Source of the DNA: Chloroflexota bacterium
GTDB lineage: Bacteria > Chloroflexota > UBA6077 > JACCZL01
DNA: 64,000 nt
NCBI GenBank assembly: GCA_020850535.1
Contig: JADZEM010000060.1
Location: 1-64,000, forward strand
Reading direction: 5' to 3'
In this document: piece after piece, positions 25,515 to 35,098 of the stretch
Layout: the number at the start of each line of letters is the position of its first letter
Numbering within the stretch: the first letter of the stretch is position 1
Program-made: the position numbers and the translations under genes
Notes under the pieces: model-generated
Seen by the model: only the letters and a program-made list of their open reading frames with translations
Database searches by the model: none
What the model was told of the DNA's origin: nothing

Positions 25515-27785
25515 ATGGCGAAGACGCGCGGAACATCTCGCGGCATCTCGCGCCGTACCCTCTTGATCCAGGGGGCGTTCGGGCTGGGAGGGGTGAGCCT
25601 GCTGGCCGCCTGTGCCCCGTCCGGGCCGGCTGCCAAGCCGGCCGAAGCGCCCAAGCCGACCCAGGCCGCGGCGCCGGCAGCCACTACGGCCCCCGCCGCT
25701 GCCAGCAAGCCGACCGAGGCTGCGAAGCCTGCCGAAGCGGCCAAGCCCGCCGCGGCTGCCGCGCCAACCGAGGCAGCGAAGCCCGCCGCGGCTGCCGCGC
25801 CGGCCAAGCCGGCTGAGGCGGCCGCCAAGCCAGCCTCGCAGGGCGGCCTTGGGAGCCAGCTGATCGGGAAGATCGAAGGCCCGACCGTCCAGCCGGAGGC
25901 CAGACGCCCCGCCAGGCTGGGCGAGGCCCCGATGCTGGCCGAGCTGGTCAAAGCCGGCAAGCTGCCGCCCGTCGAACAGCGCGTGCCCGACGAGCCGATG
26001 GTCGTCAAACCGTTGCAGGAGATCGGCAAGTACGGCGGCACCTGGCGGCGTGCGTTCACCGGCCCCGGCGACAACGAGAACGGCAACCGGATCAACTCGA
26101 CCGACAAGATGATATTCTGGGACTTCACGGGCACCAAGCTGATGCCGTCCGTGGCCAGGTCCTGGGAAGTTGGGGACGGCGGCAAGACCCTGACGCTGGT
26201 GTTCCGCAAGGGCCACAAGTGGTCGGACGGCGCCCCGTTCGGCGCGGACGACGTGGTCTTCTGGTTCGAGGACCTGTACGGCAACAAGGATCTGACGCCC
26301 ACGCCGACCGCCGAGATGTCGATCAACGGCAAGCCCGGCAAGGTCGAGAAGGTGGACGATCAGACCGTCCGCTTCGTCTTCCCGGAGCCGTACCCCGGCA
26401 TCATCGACATCCTGACCGGCGCCAGCTACATCGGCACCTCGCAGAGCAACGGCGCGCCGCTCCTGCGCGGCCCCATCGCCCCGAAGCACTACCTCTCGAA
26501 GTTCCACCCGAAGTACGCGGGCCAGGAGAAGGTCGATCAGCAGGCGACGGCGGCCGGCTTCGACAACTGGAAGACCTACTTCACAACCTTCGCAGCGGAC
26601 TGGCGGCGGAACGTCGATCTGCCCGTGCTGATGCCCTGGAAGATGACCTCGCCGATCAACACGCCGAACTGGGCGATGGAGCGGAACCCGTTCTACTACG
26701 CCGTGGACACCGAGGGGAACCAGCTTCCGTACATCGACAAGATCCAGATGACGCTGGCCGAGAACCTCGAGGTGCTGAACCTCCGCGCCATCGCCGGCGA
26801 GTACGACTGGCAGGAGCGCCACACCGACCTCTCGAAGCTGCCCGTCTTCCTGGAGAACCAGCAGAAGGGCAACTACACCGTCCGGCTGGACCCGGCCGCC
26901 AACGGCGCGGACGCCACCTGGCAGACCAACCAGTCCTACGAGGCCGACCCGGAGGTCGGCGACTGGCTCCGCAACCGCGACTTCCGCCACGCCCTGGCCA
27001 TCGGCATCGACCGCGATCAGCTCAACGAGACGTTCTGGCTCGGCATCGGCACGCCCGGCTCGATTGTCCCGGCGGACGACTCGCTCTACAGCCCCGGCCC
27101 CGAGTGGCGGAAGAAGTGGGCGACCACCGACGTAGCCCAGGCCAATCAGTTGCTCGACAAGATCGGCCTGACGACCAAGGACAGCGAGGGCTACCGCCTC
27201 CGCAAGGACGGCAAGGGACGCCTCCGCATCGAGCTGGTCGGCACGGCCGGGCAGTTCATCTCGTTCACCCGCATCGGCGAGATGATCTCCCAGCACCTGA
27301 AGCGGATCGGCATCCAGATCGACGTCGTCGAGCAGGAGCGGACGCTGATGGAGCGCCGCCGCGACGGCAACGAGCTGCAGACGGTCCTCTGGGCGAACGA
27401 CGGGTCGGAGATGCTCTACTCGTTCCCGCCGCACGCCTTGCCGATGCGCCCGGATGTGTTCATGGGCAACCTGTACGGCAAGTGGTACGCATCGGGCGGC
27501 GCGCAGGGCAAGAAGCCAGACGACGAGCAGATGGTCAAGGCGCTGGAAATGTACCGCGGCGCGTTCGGGAAGCCGGACGCCGAGCGGATCCAGACCGCCA
27601 AGGACATCTGGAAGATCCTGGCCGAGGAGACGTACTCCATCGGGACGGTCGGCCTCTCGCCGGCGGTCATGGGCGTGCGGATCGTCAAGAACAACCTGGG
27701 GAACGTGCCGTCGCGGCAGATGAACGCGATGCACTGCCGCACCCCATGCTCCTCCCACCCGACGACGCTCTTCTTCAAGAGTTAG
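25515..27785 (+). CDS. orphan Tat-exported solute-binding lipoprotein, family 5
   Basis: A 756-residue binding protein. The N-terminus has a twin-arginine type signal (ISRRTLLIQGAFGLGGV) that ends in lipobox LAAC. An Ala/Pro/Lys/Glu repeat linker of about 90 residues follows, then a long SBP_bac_5 domain (VFRKGHKWSDGAPFGADDVV). The start ATG is preceded by GGAGGT. It is longer than most family members (about 500-600) because of the linker and insertions. No permease or ATPase genes flank it, so it must use a transporter encoded elsewhere. Confidence 0.9.
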   Translation: MAKTRGTSRGISRRTLLIQGAFGLGGVSLLAACAPSGPAAKPAEAPKPTQAAAPAATTAPAAASKPTEAAKPAEAAKPAAAAAPTEAAKPAAAAAPAKPAEAAAKPASQGGLGSQLIGKIEGPTVQPEARRPARLGEAPMLAELVKAGKLPPVEQRVPDEPMVVKPLQEIGKYGGTWRRAFTGPGDNENGNRINSTDKMIFWDFTGTKLMPSVARSWEVGDGGKTLTLVFRKGHKWSDGAPFGADDVVFWFEDLYGNKDLTPTPTAEMSINGKPGKVEKVDDQTVRFVFPEPYPGIIDILTGASYIGTSQSNGAPLLRGPIAPKHYLSKFHPKYAGQEKVDQQATAAGFDNWKTYFTTFAADWRRNVDLPVLMPWKMTSPINTPNWAMERNPFYYAVDTEGNQLPYIDKIQMTLAENLEVLNLRAIAGEYDWQERHTDLSKLPVFLENQQKGNYTVRLDPAANGADATWQTNQSYEADPEVGDWLRNRDFRHALAIGIDRDQLNETFWLGIGTPGSIVPADDSLYSPGPEWRKKWATTDVAQANQLLDKIGLTTKDSEGYRLRKDGKGRLRIELVGTAGQFISFTRIGEMISQHLKRIGIQIDVVEQERTLMERRRDGNELQTVLWANDGSEMLYSFPPHALPMRPDVFMGNLYGKWYASGGAQGKKPDDEQMVKALEMYRGAFGKPDAERIQTAKDIWKILAEETYSIGTVGLSPAVMGVRIVKNNLGNVPSRQMNAMHCRTPCSSHPTTLFFKS

Positions 27786-27788
27786 CGC

Positions 27789-27842
27789 GGGGTTTCGGGT
27801 TTCGGGTTTCGGGGGCAATGGTCCCTGAAACCCGAAACCCAG
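27789..27842. terminator. hairpin built from a GGGTTTC heptad repeat
   Basis: Three tandem GGGTTTC units face the inverted sequence CCCTGAAACCCGAAACCC across a short loop, directly after the binding-protein gene and before the convergent dehydrogenase gene. A strong stem is expected, suited to stopping transcription in both directions. Confidence 0.6.
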
Positions 27843-27852
27843 GACCGGCAAC

Positions 27853-28935
27853 CTAGAACGTGATGACCGAGCGCAGCGTCTCGCCGCGCTCCATCCGCTC
27901 GAAGGCGTGCTGGACGTCGCCGAGGCCGATCTTCTCGGTGACCAGGTCGTCCAGGTTCAACCGGCCCTTCAGGTAGAGGTCTGCCAGCAGCGGGAAGTCG
28001 CGCGTCGGCAGGCAGTCGCCGTACCAGGAGACCCGCAGCGAGCCGCCCATCCCGAAGAACTCCTGGGCTGGGAACTCGATGGTCGAGGTCGCGCTGGGGA
28101 CGCCGATCAGCGTGCAGACGCCGGCGAGGTCGCGGCTCCGCAGCGCCTGGGACAAGACCTTCGGGTTGCCGACCGCCTCAAAGACGTAGTCCACGCCGTG
28201 GCCGTCGGTCAGATCCTTGATCGCGGCGACGGGGTCCGTCTCGCTGGCGTTGACGACGTGCGTCGCGCCGAGCTTCTTCGCCCACTCCAGCTTGCGCGGC
28301 TCCAGGTCCACCGCGATGATCTTCGCGGCGTCGGCGATGCGCGCGCCCTGGATCACGCTCGTGCCGACTGCGCCCGAGCCGAACACGGCGACGGTGCTGC
28401 CCCGGCGGACGCCCGCCGTGTAGAAGACCGCTCCGAGGCCGGTCATCACGCCGCAGCCGATCAGCGAGGCCTGCGCGGCCGGCACCTCACGCGGGATCGG
28501 CACGGCCTGGAGCGCGGCCACCACCGTGTGGGTGGCGAACGTGCCCAGCCCCATGATGGTGGGGATGGTCTCGCCGGCCGGCGACTTCTGGCGCGGCTGG
28601 GCGTTCAGGCTGGCGGCGCACAGGTGCGGCTGTCCGATGTGGCAGAAGCGGCAGTTGCCGCAGGGCGCGCGCCAGGCCAGCACCACGAAGTCGCCGACCT
28701 TCGGCTCGGAGACGCCCGCCCCAACCGCCTCGACGATGCCCGCGCCCTCGTGGCCCATCAGCACCGGCAGCGAGCCGATGCTGCCCGTCTGGAAGTGCAG
28801 GTCGGTGTGGCAGACGCCGCTCGCCAGCACCCTGACCAGTACCTCGCCCGGACCTGGATCTTCCAGGACAATCCGCTCAACGGGCGCCGGCTGCCCGACC
28901 TCCCGCGCAACCGCGCCACGGATCTCAGTCGCCAT
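27853..28935 (-). CDS. zinc-dependent alcohol dehydrogenase (MDR family)
   Basis: A 360-residue medium-chain dehydrogenase. Catalytic zinc ligands are seen in GVCHTD and GHEGAG, the structural-zinc Cys cluster in APCGNCRFCHIGQPHLC, and the NAD-binding motif VAVFGSGAVG. The sequence is closest in style to the class III/mycothiol- or formaldehyde-type branch (FEAVGNPKVLSQAL, GMGGSLRVSWYG). The start at 28935 has GGGAGGG upstream; the open frame upstream is repeat sequence. Oxidation of a primary alcohol or a thiol adduct of formaldehyde are the likely options. Confidence 0.9.
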   Translation of the reverse strand: MATEIRGAVAREVGQPAPVERIVLEDPGPGEVLVRVLASGVCHTDLHFQTGSIGSLPVLMGHEGAGIVEAVGAGVSEPKVGDFVVLAWRAPCGNCRFCHIGQPHLCAASLNAQPRQKSPAGETIPTIMGLGTFATHTVVAALQAVPIPREVPAAQASLIGCGVMTGLGAVFYTAGVRRGSTVAVFGSGAVGTSVIQGARIADAAKIIAVDLEPRKLEWAKKLGATHVVNASETDPVAAIKDLTDGHGVDYVFEAVGNPKVLSQALRSRDLAGVCTLIGVPSATSTIEFPAQEFFGMGGSLRVSWYGDCLPTRDFPLLADLYLKGRLNLDDLVTEKIGLGDVQHAFERMERGETLRSVITF

Positions 28936-29075
28936 CAAGGCCCTCCCAGGAGTGCTCGGCCGCCCCCGATGGCAGCCGGCGTGCAGGGAACAGTGGAAGC
29001 GGGCGGCCCTCGCCAGCGAGCCGCCGCGCGCAGCCGATACGCTACCACCTGGAGGGCGCGCGGTGCCGTCATTCG

Positions 29076-29385
29076 GGCGGCCGGGCCAGGGCGATTGCCT
29101 GTTCATTGGTATTCCCGAAGCGCGACGAGACGCGCAGTCGGGGGTTGATGAAGATGGATTCCTTACTGTAGTAAAGGCCCTCACCCCCGACCCCCTCTCC
29201 CTGTGCGCGGGCGAGGGGGAGGAACGACAGCCTCGTGTGTCTCCCCCTCGCCCGCGCACCGGGAGAGGGGGCCGGGGGGTGAGGGCCTCCAGAGTGACGG
29301 AGCGAATACGTGGGTATTTCGTCAATCTTCTTCAACCCCCGGCGCCGCTGTACGACGAGACCAGCAGGCAATCGCCCGGGCGGCC
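29076..29385. mobile_element. MITE-like palindromic element with nested hairpin
   Basis: A 310-bp element without an open gene. Its ends are imperfect terminal inverted repeats (GGGCGATTGCCTG on the left, CAGGCAATCGCCC on the right). Inside lie a second inverted pair (GGGGGTTGATGAAGAT facing ATCTTCTTCAACCCCC-like sequence) and, in the centre, a long stem at 29176-29287 beginning GGCCCTCACCCCCGACCCC. The left end matches, in reverse, the tail of the repeats at 131-163 and 358-390. It ends 8 nt before the stop codon of the YihY gene. It is probably moved by a transposase encoded elsewhere. Confidence 0.65.
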
Positions 29386-29393
29386 AGGCCGCG

Positions 29394-30470
29394 CTAGAGC
29401 TGGGCTTCGTTGACGGCGTTCTCCACCTCGAACGGCGTCTGCGCCCGCTCTTCCAGGCCGGCCTGCCGGGGCAGCCGCCGCGCCAGGTGACCTCGCCCGC
29501 GCCGCTCCATCGCGTAGGCCCAGGCGATCTGCCCAGTCAGCACCAGGATCACCGAGCTGAGATAGATCCAGCCGAGCAGCGCCACCGCCCCACCCAGCGG
29601 CCCGAACAACTGGAGATAGAAGCTGTCCGTGCCCACCAGCCAGCCGAACAGGTTCCGGGCCGCCTCCCAGAGCATCCCGCCGATGGCCGCCGGCCCGACG
29701 ATCTCCGGCAGCGTCAGCGGGGCGCGCGGCACGATCGCCAGGATGATGCTGAAATGGACGATGGCCAGGACCAGCGGCGTCACGCGGCCCAGGAGCAGGC
29801 CCGGGTGCGGCACTACCGCGTCGCCCGCGTTCGCCTCGGCAACGCGGCCCACGACCTCGAAGGCCCACGATCCCCACAGCAGCCCGAGCACGGCCAGGTA
29901 CAGCAGCGGGACGATCCGGGCCGTGCGACGGATCGGCTCGCCGCCGATCTCGTTCAGCGTGACGTTCAGGCTGGACGTCAGCGCCCGGGCGAAGCCGATC
30001 ATCGAGAAGATGCCCGTCGCAAGCGCCAGCCCGGTGGCTGGCGGCGACGACCGCACCACCGACTCAACCAGTTGTGACGGCAGCTCCGCGCTCACCGGCA
30101 GCAGACGTGGCAGCGTCAGCGCCACGATGTCGCGCGTCTCCTGTTCTCCGAGGACGGCGCTGCCCAGAGCAATGGTCAGCACCAGCAGCGGCCCGGCCGC
30201 CAGCAGCGCATAGTAGGAGAGCGCGGCAGCCATCCGCGTGCCGGCCTGCAAGACAAAGCTGACGAGGGCGTTCCGCACGATCCGCGGCCACCCGCCCCGC
30301 CCGAAGATCCGACGCTCGGCATCACCGGCCCGGCGCAGGCCGGCCGCCAGCCGCTGGCGTATCGTGGCCGGATGGCGTGTGGTGACCTGGCCGGTCGGAG
30401 ACGCGGCCCGAGCCACCGTGACCAGCGGTGCGCGATCGGTTGGAAGGGGGTCGTGCGATGAACGGATCAC
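29394..30470 (-). CDS. YihY/BrkB-family integral membrane protein
   Basis: A 358-residue membrane protein with about six hydrophobic helices. It has the family hallmarks AAALSYYALLAAGPLLVL in the first helix and GGAVALLGWIYLSSVILVLTG in the last, with charged ends. The N-terminal 60-80 residues are not conserved and the start is uncertain: GTG 30470 is used here, other GTGs lie up to 40 residues inside, and the frame is open to 30542, which would overlap the promoter of the divergent gene. The function of the family is not settled (formerly called ribonuclease BN). Confidence 0.85.
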   Translation of the reverse strand: MIRSSHDPLPTDRAPLVTVARAASPTGQVTTRHPATIRQRLAAGLRRAGDAERRIFGRGGWPRIVRNALVSFVLQAGTRMAAALSYYALLAAGPLLVLTIALGSAVLGEQETRDIVALTLPRLLPVSAELPSQLVESVVRSSPPATGLALATGIFSMIGFARALTSSLNVTLNEIGGEPIRRTARIVPLLYLAVLGLLWGSWAFEVVGRVAEANAGDAVVPHPGLLLGRVTPLVLAIVHFSIILAIVPRAPLTLPEIVGPAAIGGMLWEAARNLFGWLVGTDSFYLQLFGPLGGAVALLGWIYLSSVILVLTGQIAWAYAMERRGRGHLARRLPRQAGLEERAQTPFEVENAVNEAQL

Positions 30471-30510
30471 GACGCGCCAAAAGCAGGATGTGTGCCGTCT
30501 TCCCCGCACT

Positions 30511-30539
30511 TTGACGCAGGCCGCACGGCGCGCTAGAGT
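30511..30539 (+). promoter_or_regulatory. sigma70-type promoter
   Basis: TTGACG at 30511-30516, exactly 17 nt, then TAGAGT at 30534-30539. It lies 45 nt before the GTG of the dehydrogenase gene with GGAGG in between. This is the best promoter match in the window. Confidence 0.7.
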
Positions 30540-30583
30540 CACCAGGGACCGCGCACCGAGGCGCGGGACGGAGGATGATCGTC

Positions 30584-31498
30584 GTGAAGAAGGTCGGCGT
30601 CATTGGTCTCGGCACCATGGGACGGCCCATCGCCCGCAACATTCGCAAGGCCGGGTTTGACGTCGCGGTGTACGACCTGAACCCGGAGGCTGTCGCGGAG
30701 CTGGTCGGGCTTGGAGCCACGGCCGCCGAGCGTCCGTCCGACATCGCCATGGGCTCGGATCTCGTCATCAGCGTGCTGCCGGACGGCCCGGACGTGCTCC
30801 AGACCATGCTCGGCGAGGAGGGCGTCTACCACGCGGCACGCGAGGGGATGATCCACGCCGACTTCAGCACCGTTCACCCGAAAGTTAGCATGCAGCTCTA
30901 CGAAGCGGGGAAGAAGCGCGGCGTCCACGTGCTGGACAGCGCGATGGCGCGCGGCAAGACCGAGGCCGAGAACGGCACGCTCGTGCTGATGATCGGCGGC
31001 GAGAAGGAGGATATCGACGCGGCCATGCCCGTGCTCAGCAAGGTCGCTACCGACATCCACCACTGCGGCCCGAACGGCGCCGGGGCCACCATGAAGCTGG
31101 TCAACAACCTGCTCGGCGGCGTGGTGGCGGCGGTCAACGCAGAGTCGCTGCTGCTCGGGGCGAAGGCCGGCCTGACGCCGGAGATCATGTACAAGGTGCT
31201 CTCCACGACCGGCGCGAACAACGCCATGCTGCACGGCATGATCAAGAACAAAGTGTTCATGCGGAACTTCCAGCCGCCATCCTTTGCCCTGGATCTCCAG
31301 TACAAGGACGCCCGGCTGGCCCTGGAGCTTGGCGGCGACGTCGGCGCAGCCCTGCCCATCGGGGCGCTCGTTCAGCAGTTGCGGACGGCCGCGCGCGTCA
31401 AGGGGATGGGCCGCTGGGACACCTCGGCGATTGCCACCGTCTGGGAGGATCTGGGCGGGGCGATCCTCAAGGCCAGCGACGCCCCCGGCGACGACTGA
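30584..31498 (+). CDS. beta-hydroxyacid dehydrogenase (3-hydroxyisobutyrate/tartronate-semialdehyde type)
   Basis: A protein of about 304 residues that oxidises a beta-hydroxy acid, or reduces the semialdehyde, with NAD(P). The Rossmann motif VGVIGLGTMGRPIARN is at the N-terminus. The substrate-binding segment reads HVLDSAMARGKTEAENGTL and the catalytic Lys lies in GAGATMKLVNN. The start GTG at 30584 has GGAGG at a proper distance; ATG at 30575 touches the same GGAGG and is less likely. It could use 3-hydroxyisobutyrate, tartronate semialdehyde, glyoxylate or sulfolactaldehyde-like substrates. Confidence 0.9.
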   Translation: MKKVGVIGLGTMGRPIARNIRKAGFDVAVYDLNPEAVAELVGLGATAAERPSDIAMGSDLVISVLPDGPDVLQTMLGEEGVYHAAREGMIHADFSTVHPKVSMQLYEAGKKRGVHVLDSAMARGKTEAENGTLVLMIGGEKEDIDAAMPVLSKVATDIHHCGPNGAGATMKLVNNLLGGVVAAVNAESLLLGAKAGLTPEIMYKVLSTTGANNAMLHGMIKNKVFMRNFQPPSFALDLQYKDARLALELGGDVGAALPIGALVQQLRTAARVKGMGRWDTSAIATVWEDLGGAILKASDAPGDD

Positions 31499-31526
31499 GT
31501 CGTCGGGGGATGGAGAACGATCCAGG

Positions 31527-32660
31527 ATGGCTGCGGTGAGCTACGACAGCGAAGAGGACGAGGCTCATTCCTGCTTGCAGACGCTGCGGGATGGCTCGCC
31601 CTCCGAGAAGATCGCCGCTCGCGAGGCGCTGGCCCGGATCTTCACCCGTCGCGGCATGGACGAAGAGGCGACGGAGCTGTACGAGGCGAACGTGCGGGCC
31701 GGGGTGCGTTCGCCCGAGCTGTTCGAGCGGCTTGGGGAGTCGTACCACCGGATCGGCGAGGACGGGGCGGCCGAGGCGTCGCTGGCGGAGGCCCGGCGCC
31801 TGCGCGCGACATCAGTCCGGCCGGCCGCCCCGGCCGAGACCGAACGCCTGCCGGCCGCCTACCGCTACGATCCAGACGAGGCCGAGCCGCCCAACGGGCA
31901 GGCCGCCGCCGCTGTGCCGAGGCCACGTCGGCGAGGGCTGGCCCTGCCCGGCCCCCTGCTGGTACTGCTCGGCCTCGTCTTCCTGGTCATCCTGCCCGTG
32001 GCGCTGCTGGCGCTGCTGGTCGTCAACCCCGTCGCGCTCTACCTGGAGGGCCGCCCGCCCGGCCCGACCGTCGAGGTCGCGGCGACCGCGTCGGCCCCGT
32101 TGAAGGTTGCGGCGTCCACGCCGGCGCAGCTCAAGGTCGCGCCGGGCGCGGCGACCAACTGGTACGTCCACAGCGGGCGCTCGGTGAGCGGCCTCTGGGC
32201 CTCGTCCGGCCTGGAGCTGACGCTCGACCGCGAGCTGGACGACGCCGGCACAACGTTCCCCGTGACCGCCGCCCGGCCTCAGAACTGGGGCGAGACGATC
32301 ACCATCGTGGAGCGGCGCGGTCAGGGGCGCGCGAACCAGGAGACCGTCCTGCCGGCCACGCTCGTCGCGCCGGCCAGCCTGCCGCCCGCTGGCACGGTCA
32401 TCGATGGCATCATCGCCGGGCGGGTGACGGCCCCGCGCCTCTCCGAGACGAGCCAGTTCAACACGACGGCGGACACCGTGAGCGTGCCGGTCCAATTAGT
32501 CGTCGTCTCGACGCCCGAGCTCTGGCTGGATCGCTTCTTGAACAGCCTGCGGATGTACTTCGACGAGGACCGCTGGCTGCTGGTCACCATCGGCGCGCTC
32601 TTGACATGGTGCGTGCTGGCCGGCGGCACGGCGATCCTGTTCCGCGTGCGCCAGGGCTGA
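31527..32660 (+). CDS. TPR-like membrane protein with two transmembrane helices, function unknown
   Basis: A 377-residue protein I do not recognise by name. Residues 10-95 form helix pairs of the TPR kind (IAAREALARIFTRRGMDEEA, then FERLGESYHRIGEDGAAEAS). A strong helix follows at about 140-170 (LPGPLLVLLGLVFLVILPVA), then an extracytoplasmic beta-rich region of some 170 residues, and a C-terminal helix (LLVTIGALLTWCVLAGGTAI). The start has GGAGA 10 nt upstream. It begins 28 nt after the dehydrogenase gene and may share its transcript. A role in envelope assembly is a guess from topology. Confidence 0.75.
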   Translation: MAAVSYDSEEDEAHSCLQTLRDGSPSEKIAAREALARIFTRRGMDEEATELYEANVRAGVRSPELFERLGESYHRIGEDGAAEASLAEARRLRATSVRPAAPAETERLPAAYRYDPDEAEPPNGQAAAAVPRPRRRGLALPGPLLVLLGLVFLVILPVALLALLVVNPVALYLEGRPPGPTVEVAATASAPLKVAASTPAQLKVAPGAATNWYVHSGRSVSGLWASSGLELTLDRELDDAGTTFPVTAARPQNWGETITIVERRGQGRANQETVLPATLVAPASLPPAGTVIDGIIAGRVTAPRLSETSQFNTTADTVSVPVQLVVVSTPELWLDRFLNSLRMYFDEDRWLLVTIGALLTWCVLAGGTAILFRVRQG

Positions 32661-32706
32661 TCGTCACGCGCTCGGTCACCATCTGGCCTGGAGGCCCGGC
32701 AACAGG

Positions 32707-33363
32707 ATGAGCAAGGCAGATCGACGGTCAGCGGCGGTGAGTGGTGGTCGGGCGGACTTCGGCGTCGGCTCGCCGGCCTCGATTGTCCACGCCAAGCCCT
32801 GGAAGCGCACGATCACCATGCGCGGGATCGTCTCGGCCTGGGACGGCGAGCTGCTGACCCTGGAGCGGCAGTTCTCGGGCGGCGGCCAGTACGACAGCCT
32901 GAACCTCCCCAAGCTGGCCGGCGACTGGGGCACCATCGAGACGCCCATCGGCGGGCGGGTGCTGCGGCGCACCTACTACCGCCGCGACGGTACGCTGGTG
33001 GGCGAGCTGTTCAACATCCAGACGCCCGCCCAGCTGCGGAACGGCGCCGTTCACTACATCGATCTGGAAGTGGACGTCATGCGGCTGCCGGGCGGCATCG
33101 TACGGGTCGTGGACGAGGACGATCTCGAAGCAGCGGTGCGGGCTGGCGGCATCAGCCGCGCCCAGGCCGACGAGGCCCGCGCGCTGGCGTACCGCCTCGC
33201 CGAGATCCTGCGGCAGAACGGCGACTGGCGCACGGCAGACGCGCCCGCCGCCGACCGGCCCTCGCCCGACTACCCCTCGCCGGACCGGCCCACGCCCGGC
33301 TTGCCTTCGCCTTCGCCAGGTCCAACTGCGCCAGATCCGCTTGTCTCCCGCGCTGACGCGTAG
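32707..33363 (+). CDS. DUF402-domain protein
   Basis: A 218-residue protein. The central part matches DUF402, seen in FAU-1/RNase-like and nucleotide phosphatase proteins: the basic strand region with KPWKRTITMRGIVSAWDGE, and the hallmark YIDLEVDVMRLPGGIVRVVD followed by EDDLEAAVRAGGISRAQADE. The Asp/Glu cluster would bind metal. The C-terminal 40 residues are Pro/Ser/Asp repeats of low complexity (SPDYPSPDRPTPG). RNA or nucleotide hydrolysis is the likely activity. It precedes the next lipoprotein gene by 7 nt. Confidence 0.8.
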   Translation: MSKADRRSAAVSGGRADFGVGSPASIVHAKPWKRTITMRGIVSAWDGELLTLERQFSGGGQYDSLNLPKLAGDWGTIETPIGGRVLRRTYYRRDGTLVGELFNIQTPAQLRNGAVHYIDLEVDVMRLPGGIVRVVDEDDLEAAVRAGGISRAQADEARALAYRLAEILRQNGDWRTADAPAADRPSPDYPSPDRPTPGLPSPSPGPTAPDPLVSRADA

Positions 33364-33370
33364 CCGGCCG

Positions 33371-35098
33371 ATGCCTGCTTCCCCTGCCAGGCGGCGCGTC
33401 TTGCTGTCCCTCTCGGCGGTGGCCGGTGGCGTGCTGAGCGCCGGCTTGCTCGCCGCCTGCGGGAGCGGCGTCGGCGGCAGCAGCGGGAGCGCCGCCCGTC
33501 CGGCTGCCAAGGGCCAGCCGACCCTGGTGTCCACCGTCCTGCCGACGGCAGTTCCAGCCGGAGACGTACGTCCCACCCGCGCGGCAACGCCGGCCGCCAA
33601 CGGTACGCCGGCGGTGGTCCCGACGGCCCCCGCGCCAACCGCGACGCCGAGCGTCGGCGCGCCGCGCGAGCTGGTCATCCTGCAGGACGCCGAGCCGACC
33701 ACCCTCGATCCGCACCGCTCGACGCTCCCCGCCGACGCCACTGCCTCGTTTGCCCTGTTCGACACCCTCACCTTCCGCAACGAGGATCAAAGCGTCATCC
33801 GTCCGCTGCTGGCGACCGAGTGGAAGGTGCAAGATCGGCGGTGGGAGCTGCGGCTGCGCCCGAACGTGCCCTTCCACGATGGCTCGACGCTCACCTCGGC
33901 CGACGTCAGATTCTCCATCGAGCGTACCCTGGACGCCTCGGCGAAGACGGCGGTGACGGCGCTCTTCTCGACGGTCGACCGCATCGAGTCGCCCGATCCG
34001 CTGACGGTGGCGTTCGTGACACGCCAGCCAGACCCGCTGCTGCCGGCGCGGCTGGCCTCATTTGGCGGGCAGATCGTCCCGAAGGCGTACCTGCAGCGCG
34101 TCGGCCCTGACGAGTTCGCCCGCCGGCCCATCGGGACCGGGCCATACCGGTTCCTGCAGTGGACCCGCGACGACCATCTCGTGCTGGGACGCTTCGACGG
34201 GTACTGGGGCGGTGCGCCGCAGTTCTCGCAGATCGTGGTGCGCGGCCGGGCGGATGGCGCGGCCCGCGCGGCCGGGCTGGTCGCCGGCGAGGTCGGCCTG
34301 GCCCTGCAGTTGCCGGCCCAGCAGCTCGACGCGGTGCAACGCAGCAACCGTGCCCGCGTCGACGGCGTGCTCGTGAACGGGCTGCACGTACTGGCCGTCA
34401 ACGTCCGCGTCGCGCCGCTCGACCGGCCGCTCGTCAGGCAGGCGTTGTCGCTCGCCATCGACCGCGAGACGCTCATCAAGACCGTCCATCGCGAGCAGGG
34501 CGTCGTCCCGAACGGGCTGATCGCCCAGGGCGATTTCGGGTTTGACGCCACGCTGCCGCCGCTGGAGTACCACCAGGGTCGGGCGCGGCAGCGGTTGCAG
34601 GCGGCCGGCTACGCTGGCGAGCCGGTCACCCTGGAGACGACGGACGGCTACCTGACGGGTGACCGCGAGATGGCCAGCCTGATCGACGGGATGTGGCGAG
34701 CCGTGGGGATCAACAGCCGCGTCGAGGTCATCACCGCCGAGCAGCGGGCCGCCCGTCTGCGCGACGCCTCGTTCAAGGGGCTGTTCTGGGCCGATCCCGC
34801 CAGCCCGCTGCTGGACCCTGACAGCATGATGGTCCGGCTGCTCGGCCCTGGCGGCGCGCCGGAGCAGTGGCAGCACCCCGAGTGGCAGCAACTCGGGGCC
34901 GAGGCCCGCTCGTCGCTGGATCGGGAGCTGCGGCTGCGGAACTACCGGCGCATGAACGAGATCGGCCTGGAGCAGCTGCCGTGGATCCCGGTGGTGCAGC
35001 CGCGCCGCCTGTACGGCATCGCCAACACCGTCGACTTTCGGCCCTACGGCACCGGCATCCTGAACCTGCGCCGGGAGAACCTCAAGCCACGGGCGTGA
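33371..35098 (+). CDS. solute-binding lipoprotein, ABC family 5
   Basis: A 575-residue binding protein. The signal peptide (SPARRRVLLSLSAVAGG) is Arg rich and ends in lipobox LAAC, perhaps Tat dependent. A Thr/Pro/Ala linker of about 75 residues leads to the SBP_bac_5 domain (RELVILQDAEPTTLDPHRS, FHDGSTLTSADVRFSIERTL, GTGPYRFLQW). ATG 33371 is chosen over an upstream TTG because it directly precedes the signal. It is the third orphan or semi-orphan family-5 binding protein in the window, with no permease nearby. Confidence 0.9.
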   Translation: MPASPARRRVLLSLSAVAGGVLSAGLLAACGSGVGGSSGSAARPAAKGQPTLVSTVLPTAVPAGDVRPTRAATPAANGTPAVVPTAPAPTATPSVGAPRELVILQDAEPTTLDPHRSTLPADATASFALFDTLTFRNEDQSVIRPLLATEWKVQDRRWELRLRPNVPFHDGSTLTSADVRFSIERTLDASAKTAVTALFSTVDRIESPDPLTVAFVTRQPDPLLPARLASFGGQIVPKAYLQRVGPDEFARRPIGTGPYRFLQWTRDDHLVLGRFDGYWGGAPQFSQIVVRGRADGAARAAGLVAGEVGLALQLPAQQLDAVQRSNRARVDGVLVNGLHVLAVNVRVAPLDRPLVRQALSLAIDRETLIKTVHREQGVVPNGLIAQGDFGFDATLPPLEYHQGRARQRLQAAGYAGEPVTLETTDGYLTGDREMASLIDGMWRAVGINSRVEVITAEQRAARLRDASFKGLFWADPASPLLDPDSMMVRLLGPGGAPEQWQHPEWQQLGAEARSSLDRELRLRNYRRMNEIGLEQLPWIPVVQPRRLYGIANTVDFRPYGTGILNLRRENLKPRA

